7,419 bases of DNA from an uncultured Ruminococcus sp. (GCA_900555215.1 USKR01000055.1:1-7419); one strand, 5' to 3'; positions 1-6,537 are shown, counted from the first letter of the stretch. Program-made: numbers and translations. The notes: generated by a model from the sequence alone, not told the origin.

Positions 1-1933
1 TGTATATGATCCGAAGCTGCTCATCCACGTTCCTGCGGTCCAGCTGGTTCCATGCAAATGCCTCCATCTCGTCCCGGTAATGCGCATAAATCTCACTTGA
101 CTCGTCCTCATAAGTGATCAGATTGGAATAGAGAAAAGCACATTTGTGATAATCCAGAGAATTACCGTGCATAAAATACAGGTACACAGACCTCGGCAGA
201 GGCTTGTGAAACTGAGACGGCACCACAGAAGCCATATAATACTCATAGAGCTGAGCGATCTTCAGCTCAGCTTCCACCGCCTTCTGAAACCATTTAAAAT
301 ACTCCCTGTCCACACAGTTTCCCTTGATAAGCAGGGTACAGATGGATGTCAGGATCATCGACTCATGATAAATTTTATAAGAAAGCACAAGGACATCGTA
401 AAGATGACGGTCAAATACCTTCATCTGGCTCGCCAGATTCGCAGTATAGAGAGCCAGTTCCCGTGTCATCAGCTTATGCTTTACTGCAAACAGCAGAACT
501 CGTACTTCGAATTCCCCCAGTTTCTTAAGTGAGGAGCTTTTGTCCCGGAAGCATTTGAACGCCTGGAGATAAAACCAGATACTATGGGACTTCTCTTCAT
601 AAAACTGCTTTTCCAGAGCGCGCAGCCTCTCGCTGTAAATTTTATACTCTGAATCCACCTCTACGAGCATACAGAGGATCTTCCAGCTCTCCGGGTGCTT
701 CATAAAAGTCCTTGAAAGCTCTTCCGCCACCTTACGCTGACCGATCGTATCATTGGACAGGAAGGTCGTCAGATAAAGATAATAAGAGCTGAGTTCCACA
801 TCTTTCCCGATGGCAAATCGATTATAATTATAGGACTCGAGGAGCCATTTTGCCTCGTCCGTCTGTCCGCCGATCAGGCAGATATGGGCATGGAAAAGAA
901 GATAAAATTCGTTTCTGGGATCCATATCCCGCAAATGGCTGATCCGCCTGACTGCCTCCTGCACCCAGTCCGACAGTTCCATCTTCCCGCTCTCATATTT
1001 CAGGTAATTGCGAATAATCCCCGCGAACTCACGATCATTGGCACGGCGCTCCTCATCCCTCTTTACGTCTTTTTCCACCACGACCTCATAGGTAAGCGTC
1101 TCATACGGCGACTCCAGGATAATCCTGCCGAAATTACTTCCCTCGTGCAGCTTGTCCACATCCAGGAAGTACTCCAGCCGGTAAGAATTGCCGATAAATT
1201 CTTCTGTGGTAACCCTGGTGTGCTCCACAGAAAGGAACTCTCCCTCCGTACGCACATCGATCTCCAGATACCCCCATGTATTTTTCTTAACCGTAAATGT
1301 CTCTTTACGCGCTTCTGTCAGAGAAATGAACGCTCTGCTCTCTTCCTCCAGAGTCAGGAAGATCTTCTCTTTCTGCTTGCAGCCCACAAGAAATTCTTCA
1401 AGCGCCTGCTGGTCCAGCTCCCACTTTCTCATATTGTCATAGAGAGCCTGGATCCGTTTATCCTCATATTTCAGGATTTCGTAAAAGTCTCTGGAACGAA
1501 ACAGCTTCACCGCCTCGGCGGCATCCCTGAAAGAAAGCTTCTTGAAATCCTCCAGGCTCTGAATCTTGCCATAGCTCGTCATCACAAAAGGCTTTTCTAT
1601 AATGGCGGTAAACGCCACATCAAATTCTCCTCCGTTGCAGACGATCGTAAATTTGCCATGCTCCACATGCCCCGGCATAAGCCCGCTGCCATCATATGTA
1701 TAATAGATATTGACCGGATTGCCGTCAAACCCCTGTTCATCACAGTGGACACGATAAGAGGAGGGATAGACAAGACCTCGGATAGTCCCTTCCCCCTGGT
1801 TCTGGAGCGAAAAACTCCCCCTGTATTTTTCTCCCTCGCCGACACGCATGATGATCCGTGTCTCCGGGAAAATGATCTCCGGCTGCGGGATGTGGAAATC
1901 CCCTTTGGCAAATCGCTTGATCTTATTCTTCAA
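1..1933 (-). CDS. DUF5717 family protein, N-terminal 644 residues (3' end outside window)
   Basis: The frame is open from position 1933 to the left edge (644 codons, no stop), so the C-terminus is missing. The opening LKNKIKRFAKGDFHIPQPEI and overall layout match what I recall of the DUF5717 family, large proteins of roughly 1,100-1,200 residues found mainly in Lachnospiraceae; no function is known to me. Residues about 20-117 look like a beta-sandwich with many glycines and alternating hydrophobics. Residues about 125-185 are a charged helical linker, about 190-287 a second beta-rich section, and about 290 onward is almost all helical, resembling a TPR-like solenoid. I see no signal peptide or membrane segment, so it is probably cytoplasmic. 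The start is taken as TTG at 1933, 5 nt after AGGTGA. An in-frame GTG at 1942 follows a TAG stop and is the alternative. It has its own promoter upstream. A scaffold or protein-interaction role is only a guess. Family assignment is by recall, not by search. Confidence 0.85.
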   Translation of the reverse strand, partial: MKNKIKRFAKGDFHIPQPEIIFPETRIIMRVGEGEKYRGSFSLQNQGEGTIRGLVYPSSYRVHCDEQGFDGNPVNIYYTYDGSGLMPGHVEHGKFTIVCNGGEFDVAFTAIIEKPFVMTSYGKIQSLEDFKKLSFRDAAEAVKLFRSRDFYEILKYEDKRIQALYDNMRKWELDQQALEEFLVGCKQKEKIFLTLEEESRAFISLTEARKETFTVKKNTWGYLEIDVRTEGEFLSVEHTRVTTEEFIGNSYRLEYFLDVDKLHEGSNFGRIILESPYETLTYEVVVEKDVKRDEERRANDREFAGIIRNYLKYESGKMELSDWVQEAVRRISHLRDMDPRNEFYLLFHAHICLIGGQTDEAKWLLESYNYNRFAIGKDVELSSYYLYLTTFLSNDTIGQRKVAEELSRTFMKHPESWKILCMLVEVDSEYKIYSERLRALEKQFYEEKSHSIWFYLQAFKCFRDKSSSLKKLGEFEVRVLLFAVKHKLMTRELALYTANLASQMKVFDRHLYDVLVLSYKIYHESMILTSICTLLIKGNCVDREYFKWFQKAVEAELKIAQLYEYYMASVVPSQFHKPLPRSVYLYFMHGNSLDYHKCAFLYSNLITYEDESSEIYAHYRDEMEAFAWNQLDRRNVDEQLRIIY

Positions 1934-1938
1934 ATCAG

Positions 1939-1944
1939 TCACCT
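1939..1944 (-). promoter_or_regulatory. Ribosome binding site deciding the DUF5717 start
   Basis: AGGTGA on the minus strand matches the 3' part of the AGGAGGTGA consensus and lies 5 nt before TTG at 1933. It overlaps the alternative GTG start at 1942, which argues against that start. A second purine run, AGGAGAA, lies about 15 nt further upstream; 13 nt separate it from the GTG, which is long. Confidence 0.5.
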
Positions 1945-1990
1945 ACTCACAATTCTTCTCCTGCCTAAAGGCAAAAGTACGCTACTTTGA

Positions 1991-2020
1991 ATTATAGCAT
2001 TGTTCGACAGGATCTTGCAA
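1991..2020 (-). promoter_or_regulatory. Sigma-A-type promoter for the DUF5717 gene, extended -10
   Basis: Reading leftward: -35 TTGCAA (2015-2020), an 18-bp spacer, and a perfect -10 TATAAT (1991-1996) preceded by TG plus one base, the extended -10 motif. Predicted initiation near 1984 gives a leader of about 50 nt before the TTG start. The leader contains a small inverted repeat, TGCC-TTTA-GGCA (1962-1973). This is the best constitutive-looking promoter in the window and suggests DUF5717 is transcribed independently of the acetyltransferase upstream. Confidence 0.7.
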
Positions 2021-2049
2021 CGGTGTATTCAAAGAATTTCCTTCAAATC

Positions 2050-2063
2050 GTATACATGTATAC
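2050..2063. promoter_or_regulatory. 14-bp perfect palindrome, possible operator
   Basis: GTATACATGTATAC equals its own reverse complement across all 14 bases. It lies between the acetyltransferase stop (2074) and the DUF5717 promoter, 30 bp upstream of the -35. It is AT-rich, has no loop and is followed by no T-run on either strand, so it does not look like a terminator. Small dimeric repressors such as GntR-type proteins use sites of this kind, but the regulator cannot be named from sequence, and low complexity (alternating TA) raises the odds of chance. Confidence 0.35.
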
Positions 2064-2073
2064 ATTTCTTCTG

Positions 2074-2517
2074 TTATGTCTCATCTTTGACCATCTGCAC
2101 GTAATCCAGCACCTCATATCCAAGCCTTTCATAGAGGGACACAGCTCTTGTATTCTCCTCCTCCACCTCCAGGCGCAGACGGGTAACTTCTTTTCCCTTC
2201 TGCTCTTCCAGATAACGGAAAAACTCCCTTCCCAGACCTCTGGAACGAAACTTTTCACGAATATAGACCTCCTCGATCCACCACACATAACCTCCCGCTT
2301 CCTGGGAAAAGGTTTTTGCAATCAGACCGTAACCAGCCGTCTCCCCGCCGCACTCAAACAGAAATATCTCTGCATAGGCATCCGACCGGATCGCCTCTTC
2401 CACTGTCCGCACGAAATACTCATCCGGAATAGGATGGAGGACCGCATCTGAGTGGTAAAACTCCCTTGCCATCTCAATATAAACATCTCTGTCATTTTCC
2501 GTAAGTCTGTGTATCAT
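2074..2517 (-). CDS. GNAT family N-acetyltransferase
   Basis: This 147-residue protein should transfer an acetyl group from acetyl-CoA to an amine on a small molecule or protein in the cytoplasm; its substrate is unknown. The fold signature is clear. Motif A has the acetyl-CoA pyrophosphate loop as RSRGLG (R-x-x-G-x-G/A) after the strand VWWIEEVYI, and motif B near the C-terminus reads NTRAVSLYERLGYEVLD. Length is normal for a single GNAT domain. The start is ATG at 2517, about 8 nt after a GGAG-type ribosome binding site. An in-frame ATG 36 nt upstream (2553) lacks a good site and would swallow this one, so it is rejected. The gene is codirectional with bceAB but separated by 142 bp with inverted repeats and a weak promoter. 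A link to peptide resistance is possible but not shown. The family call is secure, the function is not. Confidence 0.9.
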   Translation of the reverse strand: MIHRLTENDRDVYIEMAREFYHSDAVLHPIPDEYFVRTVEEAIRSDAYAEIFLFECGGETAGYGLIAKTFSQEAGGYVWWIEEVYIREKFRSRGLGREFFRYLEEQKGKEVTRLRLEVEEENTRAVSLYERLGYEVLDYVQMVKDET

Positions 2518-2551
2518 TTTTCGCTCTCCCTTTTCACATAATTTCGAGTAC

Positions 2552-2569
2552 ACACTGTATCGTCAGTGT
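2552..2569. repeat. Inverted repeat upstream of the GNAT gene
   Basis: ACACTG-TATCGT-CAGTGT has 6-bp perfect arms around a 6-bp spacer, 35 bp upstream of the acetyltransferase start. A second register, GTACAC (2548-2553) with GTGTAC (2566-2571), is also self-complementary. It overlaps the possible -10 of that gene, where a repressor could act. Short arms mean chance is possible. Confidence 0.35.
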
Positions 2570-2594
2570 ACCACACCGTCCGGTGTTCCCACAA
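2565..2594 (-). promoter_or_regulatory. Weak candidate promoter for the GNAT gene with an inverted repeat in its spacer
   Basis: Reading leftward: -35-like TTGTGG (2589-2594), an 18-bp spacer and -10-like TACACT (2565-2570) with a TG extended motif. Matches to consensus are only partial. The spacer holds an inverted repeat, ACACCG-TC-CGGTGT (2573-2586), a placement reminiscent of MerR-type control. Alternatively the gene may depend on read-through from bceB. Confidence 0.3.
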
Positions 2595-2604
2595 GGGGAT
2601 GAGC

Positions 2605-2638
2605 CCATTTCACAAAACCGGAGCGGGTTTCCGAATGG
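2605..2638 (-). terminator. Two-tier stem-loop after bceB, weak terminator candidate
   Basis: Just past the bceB stop (2660), an outer CCATT/AATGG stem (2605-2609 with 2634-2638) encloses an inner AAACC/GGTTT stem (2615-2619 with 2626-2630) with a 6-nt loop. On the minus strand the inner stem ends in TTTT followed by GTG, and no proper U-tract follows the outer stem. It could slow polymerase or protect the bceAB mRNA end; strong intrinsic termination is doubtful. Confidence 0.3.
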
Positions 2639-2659
2639 CGCGGACCTGACCATGCATAT

Positions 2660-4639
2660 TTAACGGACAATGCGGTAGTATTCCCGGGATGTCACCATAT
2701 ATACGATCACATAGAACAGAGTAAATACCGCCGTTACTCCTGCAGTACACTTAAGAAAAAGAGGCACATTCAGCACATACATGACCTCAAGAAGCATCGT
2801 CATCACCCGGAATGCAAATGCCACATGGAGGAATGCTCCCAGAAGAGGCAGGAAAAATACTGCCAGTATCTGGCTCCGTATAGTCCGGCGGACTTCTCTT
2901 CTGTCCATGCCGACCTTCTGCATGATCTGGTAATTCTCCCTGTCATCATACCCTTCTGATATCTGCTTATAGTAAATGATCAGCACTGTGGATATGAGGA
3001 ACAGCGCGCCTGCAAATATCCCGATAAACAGAGCTCCGCCGTTCATGACATAAGTAGATTCGCGGTAGTCTTCTTTATACTGGACAATGGAATCCGGGTT
3101 TTCCCGCACAATACTTTCTTCAAGCCGCCTTACCATTTCCTCTTTATCCTGTGCATCACCTTCCATGTCAAACCAGGCGTCATAGCCCACATGGTTCAGC
3201 TCTTCGGAAGAGAATCCATACTCTTTAGCCAGATACTCAACAGAGCTTACATCCGGCAGGATCACATAGAACATTCCAACTACATGGGACATCATGCCTT
3301 CTGCTATGAGAGGCGCGTTTTCCAGCACTTCTTTCACCGTGTACGGAACATCACCCAGGAGGATCGTGTCATATGCATACTCATCCTCCGGCGCGTAGAC
3401 CAGCGCCTCCCCCTCCTGAAGAGTCGCATTCTCACCGGTCACTGCATTATAGTCTTCCAGCGGGATCAAAACCATGCCGCGGTACGACTCGGTAAATCCT
3501 TCCTCATCCCCGTAGGTCACAGCATTGCCGAACATCGCCGCATCGCCTTTGAGCATGCACGGAAGCAGGAAGGACCGGTAGCCAAGCTCCCCTTTCACTT
3601 TGACCCCTGCCTCCTTTGCGGTTTCCTGAATAAGACGCACCGCCTCTGCCGCAGTCTCGTCCGAACCATCCGGGATACTTACAGATACTTCCTTGGGGAA
3701 CTGGTTTTTCAGAGAATCCTCAATTCCCGCATAAAGGCAGACGCACACAGACAGCACCACGATCACAGCCGTACTCATAATGCAGATGTTGGCAAGCCCC
3801 GCCGCATTCTGCTTCATCCGGTAGAGCATACCGGACACCGCCGTAAAATGCTTTATTTTATAATAATAGGTTTTCTTCTTTTTAAGCGCCTTTAAAAGAA
3901 CAATACTCCCCGACATAAAAAGCAGATAGGTTCCGATGATAACAAGGATCACCGCAAAAAAGAAAACATTGACTGCAGTCAGCGGCGAATCTGCCGTCTG
4001 TGCGATATAATACCCTCCTCCAAGCGATGCCAGACCGAAAACTGCAAGAAGCCATTTCCCCCTCGGCTCCCTCTCCCCTGCCAGTTCAGAAATCGCAGAG
4101 CGCGCCACCCGGAACAGATTCCAGGCAAGGTTAATCAGAAATACTGCCAGAAACAGCCTCGCCGTTTTCAAGAGCGCTTCCGGCTCCACCGCAAAATCCA
4201 GCGGCACGGGGAAATGTACAACTTTCAGGAAAATGAGAAACATAAGCTTCCCAAGAGCCAGACCAAGAAGGAGCCCCGCCCCGAGACTGACCGCTGCAGT
4301 GATCAGCGTTTCCCAGAGCATCATCAGACTCAGATTTTTCTTGTCCATCCCCATCACCTGATATAGCCCCAGTTCTTTTTTCCTCTGCTTAATGAGGAAG
4401 CTGTTCGTATAGAACAGGAAAATCACCGAGAATCCTCCAGTAAGAGCTGTCACCCACTCCATTACTGTGCCGATGGCCGTTCCGCCTCTTATCTGTTCCA
4501 GTCCGTTATTCATGCCGATGGCGCTGAGGGCGTAAAAGAGCATAATGGTCAGAATACAGGTAAAAAGATACGGCGCATAGGTCTTATGGTTTTTCTTAAG
4601 GTTCATAAAAGCAAGCTTTGGATAAAACAACTTATTCAC
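2660..4639 (-). CDS. bceB: BceB-type ABC transporter permease for antimicrobial-peptide resistance and sensing
   Basis: This membrane subunit of a Bce-type transporter has 659 residues from the chosen start, the usual family length. It pairs with BceA to protect against cell-wall-active peptides (bacitracin or lantibiotic type) and forms a sensory complex with BceS. Ten membrane segments are visible: about 24-42, 67-84, 106-128, 128-142, 159-176, 197-213, 223-249, 285-303, 534-557 and the C-terminal region 591-648. The hallmark extracellular domain of about 225 residues lies between segments 7 and 8 (about 304-530). Two FtsX-like blocks carry cytoplasmic coupling sequences, KKELGLYQVMGMDKKNL and YQIMQKVGMDRREV. 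The opening VNKLFYPKLAFMNLKKN is typical. The start is GTG at 4639, 8 nt after AGGAGG; a GTG at 4648 lies within that ribosome binding site and is rejected. The first 8 bp overlap bceA. The exact peptide specificity cannot be read from the sequence. Confidence 0.93.
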   Translation of the reverse strand: MNKLFYPKLAFMNLKKNHKTYAPYLFTCILTIMLFYALSAIGMNNGLEQIRGGTAIGTVMEWVTALTGGFSVIFLFYTNSFLIKQRKKELGLYQVMGMDKKNLSLMMLWETLITAAVSLGAGLLLGLALGKLMFLIFLKVVHFPVPLDFAVEPEALLKTARLFLAVFLINLAWNLFRVARSAISELAGEREPRGKWLLAVFGLASLGGGYYIAQTADSPLTAVNVFFFAVILVIIGTYLLFMSGSIVLLKALKKKKTYYYKIKHFTAVSGMLYRMKQNAAGLANICIMSTAVIVVLSVCVCLYAGIEDSLKNQFPKEVSVSIPDGSDETAAEAVRLIQETAKEAGVKVKGELGYRSFLLPCMLKGDAAMFGNAVTYGDEEGFTESYRGMVLIPLEDYNAVTGENATLQEGEALVYAPEDEYAYDTILLGDVPYTVKEVLENAPLIAEGMMSHVVGMFYVILPDVSSVEYLAKEYGFSSEELNHVGYDAWFDMEGDAQDKEEMVRRLEESIVRENPDSIVQYKEDYRESTYVMNGGALFIGIFAGALFLISTVLIIYYKQISEGYDDRENYQIMQKVGMDRREVRRTIRSQILAVFFLPLLGAFLHVAFAFRVMTMLLEVMYVLNVPLFLKCTAGVTAVFTLFYVIVYMVTSREYYRIVR

Positions 4640-5399
4640 GCACCTCACCTCCTGTCGCCAGGACTGTCAGCGCAGCTGATATCTTCTGGTACATCTCTTC
4701 GTCTGTCAGATTCCCCCTGTAGATCTGATGATACACCTGCCCGTCGCGGATAAAGAGTACTCTGCCCGCACTGCTTGCCGCCTTGACACTGTGCGTTACC
4801 ATAAGGATGGTCTGTCCCTCCCGGTTGACCTGTGAAAACAGCTTCATCAGCTCAACTGACGACCGGGAATCCAACGCTCCTGTCGGCTCATCTGCCAGGA
4901 TAAGCTGAGGGCGGGTGATCAGGGCCCTTGCCACCGCCGCCCTCTGTTTTTGTCCGCCTGAGACTTCGTAAGGGTACTTCTTCAGCAGCTCCGCAAGTCC
5001 GAGCCTGCCAGCAATCTGATCCAGTTTCTCCCTCATCTGTCCGTATTTCTCGCCTGCAAGTACAAGGGGCAGATAAATATTATCTTCAATAGAAAACGTA
5101 TCCAGCAGGTTAAACTCCTGGAAGACGAAGCCCAGGTTCTTCCTTCTGAATGCAGCCATCTCCTTATCCTTGATCCCCTTTATATCTCTCCCGTTCAGCA
5201 GTACCGTCCCTCCGGAAGGTTTGTCGAGCGCGGCAAGGATGTTAAGGAGGGTCGTCTTTCCGGACCCGCTCTCACCCATGATCGCCACATACTCTCCCTT
5301 CTCCACTGAAAAGCTTACGTCTGAGAGCGCCTGCACCCGGCTTGCGCCGAACCTTGTGGTATATATCTTTTTTAGATTTTTCACTTCCAGCAGTGTCAT
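4632..5399 (-). CDS. bceA: BceA-type ABC transporter ATP-binding protein
   Basis: This 255-residue ATPase powers BceB from the cytoplasmic face. All nucleotide-binding elements are intact and in order: Walker A GESGSGKTT (42-50), Q-loop VFQEFNL with Gln94, signature VSGGQKQR (from 146), Walker B LILADE (166-171), D-loop GALD and switch His203 in VTHS. The sequence belongs to the MacB/LolD-like class that serves FtsX-type permeases. The C-terminal tail (about 225-255) is longer than the core fold, as is usual for BceA. The start is ATG at 5399, 7 nt after a strong GGAGGAG site. The stop overlaps the bceB start as GTGAATAA, indicating translational coupling. Transcription likely comes from the BceR-controlled promoter just upstream, plus any read-through from bceRS. 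The family is certain; the peptide substrate is inferred from the neighbouring BceB and BceRS. Confidence 0.95.
   Translation of the reverse strand: MTLLEVKNLKKIYTTRFGASRVQALSDVSFSVEKGEYVAIMGESGSGKTTLLNILAALDKPSGGTVLLNGRDIKGIKDKEMAAFRRKNLGFVFQEFNLLDTFSIEDNIYLPLVLAGEKYGQMREKLDQIAGRLGLAELLKKYPYEVSGGQKQRAAVARALITRPQLILADEPTGALDSRSSVELMKLFSQVNREGQTILMVTHSVKAASSAGRVLFIRDGQVYHQIYRGNLTDEEMYQKISAALTVLATGGEVRE
4646..4653 (-). promoter_or_regulatory. Ribosome binding site of bceB, inside the end of bceA
   Basis: AGGAGGTG is a near-perfect ribosome binding site located within the last codons of bceA. It fixes the bceB start at GTG 4639 and rules out GTG 4648, which is part of the site itself. Confidence 0.75.
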
Positions 5400-5413
5400 C
5401 TGTTATCTCCTCC

Positions 5414-5449
5414 CTGTCTTTTTATTATGGTTTCATTATAAAAAGACAG
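5414..5449. repeat. 36-bp interrupted palindrome covering the bceA -10 and abutting its RBS
   Basis: Left arm CTGTCTTTTTAT (5414-5425) and right arm ATAAAAAGACAG (5438-5449) are perfect 12-bp complements. Inside, after one mismatch, ATG/CAT pair again around a 4-nt loop, so 15 of 16 possible pairs form. The -10 TATAAT (minus strand) sits inside it, and its left edge touches the bceA GGAGGA site (5408-5413). It could be an operator, a cruciform-prone element, or a hairpin at the head of read-through mRNA. Confidence 0.6.
5435..5440 (-). promoter_or_regulatory. -10 element of the bceAB promoter
   Basis: TATAAT on the minus strand is a perfect -10, about 35 bp before the bceA ATG. At 16-18 bp spacing I see only GGAAGG, TGGAAG or ATGGAA, none resembling TTGACA. 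A good -10 with a poor -35 is expected for a promoter that needs an activator, here presumably phosphorylated BceR. Initiation is predicted near 5428, giving a leader of about 28 nt. Confidence 0.65.
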
Positions 5450-5475
5450 AAGGCAGCCTTCCATAAGCCTGCCTT
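5440..5475 (-). terminator. Intrinsic terminator after bceRS
   Basis: Reading leftward, the stem AAGGCAG/CTGCCTT (5469-5475 with 5450-5456) continues past one G-G mismatch into CTT/AAG around the loop ATGG, then CTGTCTTTTT follows (five T at 5440-5444). It begins about 45 bp after the bceS stop. It would cap the bceRS message while leaving bceAB under its own promoter. The T-run starts 5 nt after the stem, so termination may be partial. Confidence 0.6.
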
Positions 5476-5507
5476 ACATTCATTCCTCTATCCTTACATT
5501 TCTGTCA
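5472..5507 (-). promoter_or_regulatory. BceR binding region: dyad plus a half-site 20 bp away
   Basis: On the minus strand TGACA-GAAA-TGTAA (5494-5507) fits exactly the consensus TNACA-N4-TGTAA that I recall for BceR-like regulators. A second TGTAA half-site lies exactly 20 bp closer to the promoter (5474-5478), within a 9-bp direct repeat AATGTAAGG (5472-5480 and 5492-5500). The centres fall near -72 and -48 from the predicted start, suitable for an OmpR-family activator with a main and a secondary site. Confidence 0.65.
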
Positions 5508-5520
5508 CTTTCCGCGCAGC

Positions 5521-6537
5521 CTACTCATGCCTCATCTCTTTTCTCGTAAGATCAAGGCGCACTGCCGTGCCTTTTCCCGGATCGGATGTGATCGTTACAG
5601 TATGATTCAGCTTCTCACAGATCATCCGGCACAGGTACAGCCCGATGCCGGTAGATTTCTTATCCTGCCTTCCGTTGTACCCGGTAAACCCTTTTTCAAA
5701 CACCCGGGGCAGATCCTCCGCCTGGATGCCGATCCCGCTGTCTTCGATCAGAAGAACCGCAGGACTTCCCTGCTCCATACGGATACGTATGAACCCCTTT
5801 TCTGTATATTTCAGAGCGTTTGACAGAAGCTGTTCCAACACAAAAAGGAGCCATTTCTCATCTGTCAGGACTATTTCTTTACAGGGTTCATATTCCAGCC
5901 GGATCTTCTTTAAAATAAACATGCCCGAATACTTGCGCACTGCCTGCCGCACGATCTCATCCAGAGAATATTCCTTAAGGAGCAGATCCGACGACATATC
6001 CTCCGCACGCAGATATGACAGCACCATATCCACATACTGCCCGGTCTTAAACAGCTCCATGCGCATCTCCTGAAAGATTTTCGCATCTTTATCCTCCCTG
6101 GCTTCCTCGGACTGCAGCAGCAGGTTCATCGCCGCAAGGGGCGTCTTGATCTGGTGCGCCCACAGGCTGTAAAAATCAAGCATCTCCTGTCTGCTTCTGC
6201 GGGAGTCGTTTTCCTGTAAGACAAGCCGCTCCCCCAGCATCCGCACCTCTTCCTGGTACTTTTCCTCGGGAATGTCCAGAGGTGCCGGCAGGCTTCCCAG
6301 TTCATAGGGCATATTGCGGAACGCCTCCCCGATCGTCTTTATCCTTGCCTGATAGCGCCAAAGGTCAAAAAGCCCGAGAACAATGAATGTGACCAGGGAC
6401 AGGAATACCGCATATCCCAGGGCGTCCGCGCGCACTCCGTAGAGATACAGAACAAGGTAAAACACCCCCAGGAATAAAAGATAAAACAGGATTGGCTTTC
6501 TGTTCTTTTTCAGATAAGTGGAGATCATGTGTGTCAT
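5521..6537 (-). CDS. bceS: BceS-type intramembrane-sensing histidine kinase
   Basis: This 338-residue membrane kinase phosphorylates BceR. Two membrane helices (about 16-34 and 38-60) are joined by only a few residues, the hallmark of intramembrane-sensing kinases, which have no real extracellular sensor and take their input from BceAB. Catalytic boxes are complete: H-box WAHQIKTPLAAM with His128, N-box LLSNALKYT with Asn240, G1 DSGIG (266-270), F-box RVFEKGF and G2 TGIGLYL (296-302). Length is normal. The start is ATG at 6537, overlapping the bceR stop as ATGA, so translation is probably coupled; only a weak GGAAG lies upstream. An ATG three codons later (6528, MISTYLKK) is the alternative. 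The stop is followed by the BceR site and terminator described separately. The assignment is firm from architecture and context. Confidence 0.94.
   Translation of the reverse strand: MTHMISTYLKKNRKPILFYLLFLGVFYLVLYLYGVRADALGYAVFLSLVTFIVLGLFDLWRYQARIKTIGEAFRNMPYELGSLPAPLDIPEEKYQEEVRMLGERLVLQENDSRRSRQEMLDFYSLWAHQIKTPLAAMNLLLQSEEAREDKDAKIFQEMRMELFKTGQYVDMVLSYLRAEDMSSDLLLKEYSLDEIVRQAVRKYSGMFILKKIRLEYEPCKEIVLTDEKWLLFVLEQLLSNALKYTEKGFIRIRMEQGSPAVLLIEDSGIGIQAEDLPRVFEKGFTGYNGRQDKKSTGIGLYLCRMICEKLNHTVTITSDPGKGTAVRLDLTRKEMRHE

Noticed and set aside
146..532. Plus-strand open frame of 128 codons
   Set aside because: It lies wholly inside the DUF5717 gene on the opposite strand and resembles no known family.
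884..1990. Plus-strand open frame of 368 codons
   Set aside because: It is the exact codon complement of the DUF5717 frame. The minus-strand translation has a coherent domain structure and a good promoter, while the plus-strand product resembles nothing I recognise.
2518..2553. Upstream ATG adding 12 residues to the GNAT protein
   Set aside because: The added residues contain the ribosome binding site of the ATG at 2517 and precede the start of the GNAT fold.
3191..3895. Plus-strand open frame of 234 codons
   Set aside because: Antisense to bceB, His- and Arg-rich translation typical of a shadow frame.
4640..4648. GTG at 4648 as the start of bceB
   Set aside because: This GTG is part of the AGGAGGTG ribosome binding site that serves the GTG at 4639, and family members begin at the later position.
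5400..5520. Possible small RNA or small gene between bceS and bceA
   Set aside because: The terminator, BceR site, promoter and palindrome account for the gap. No open frame with a ribosome binding site and no separate promoter for an RNA was seen.
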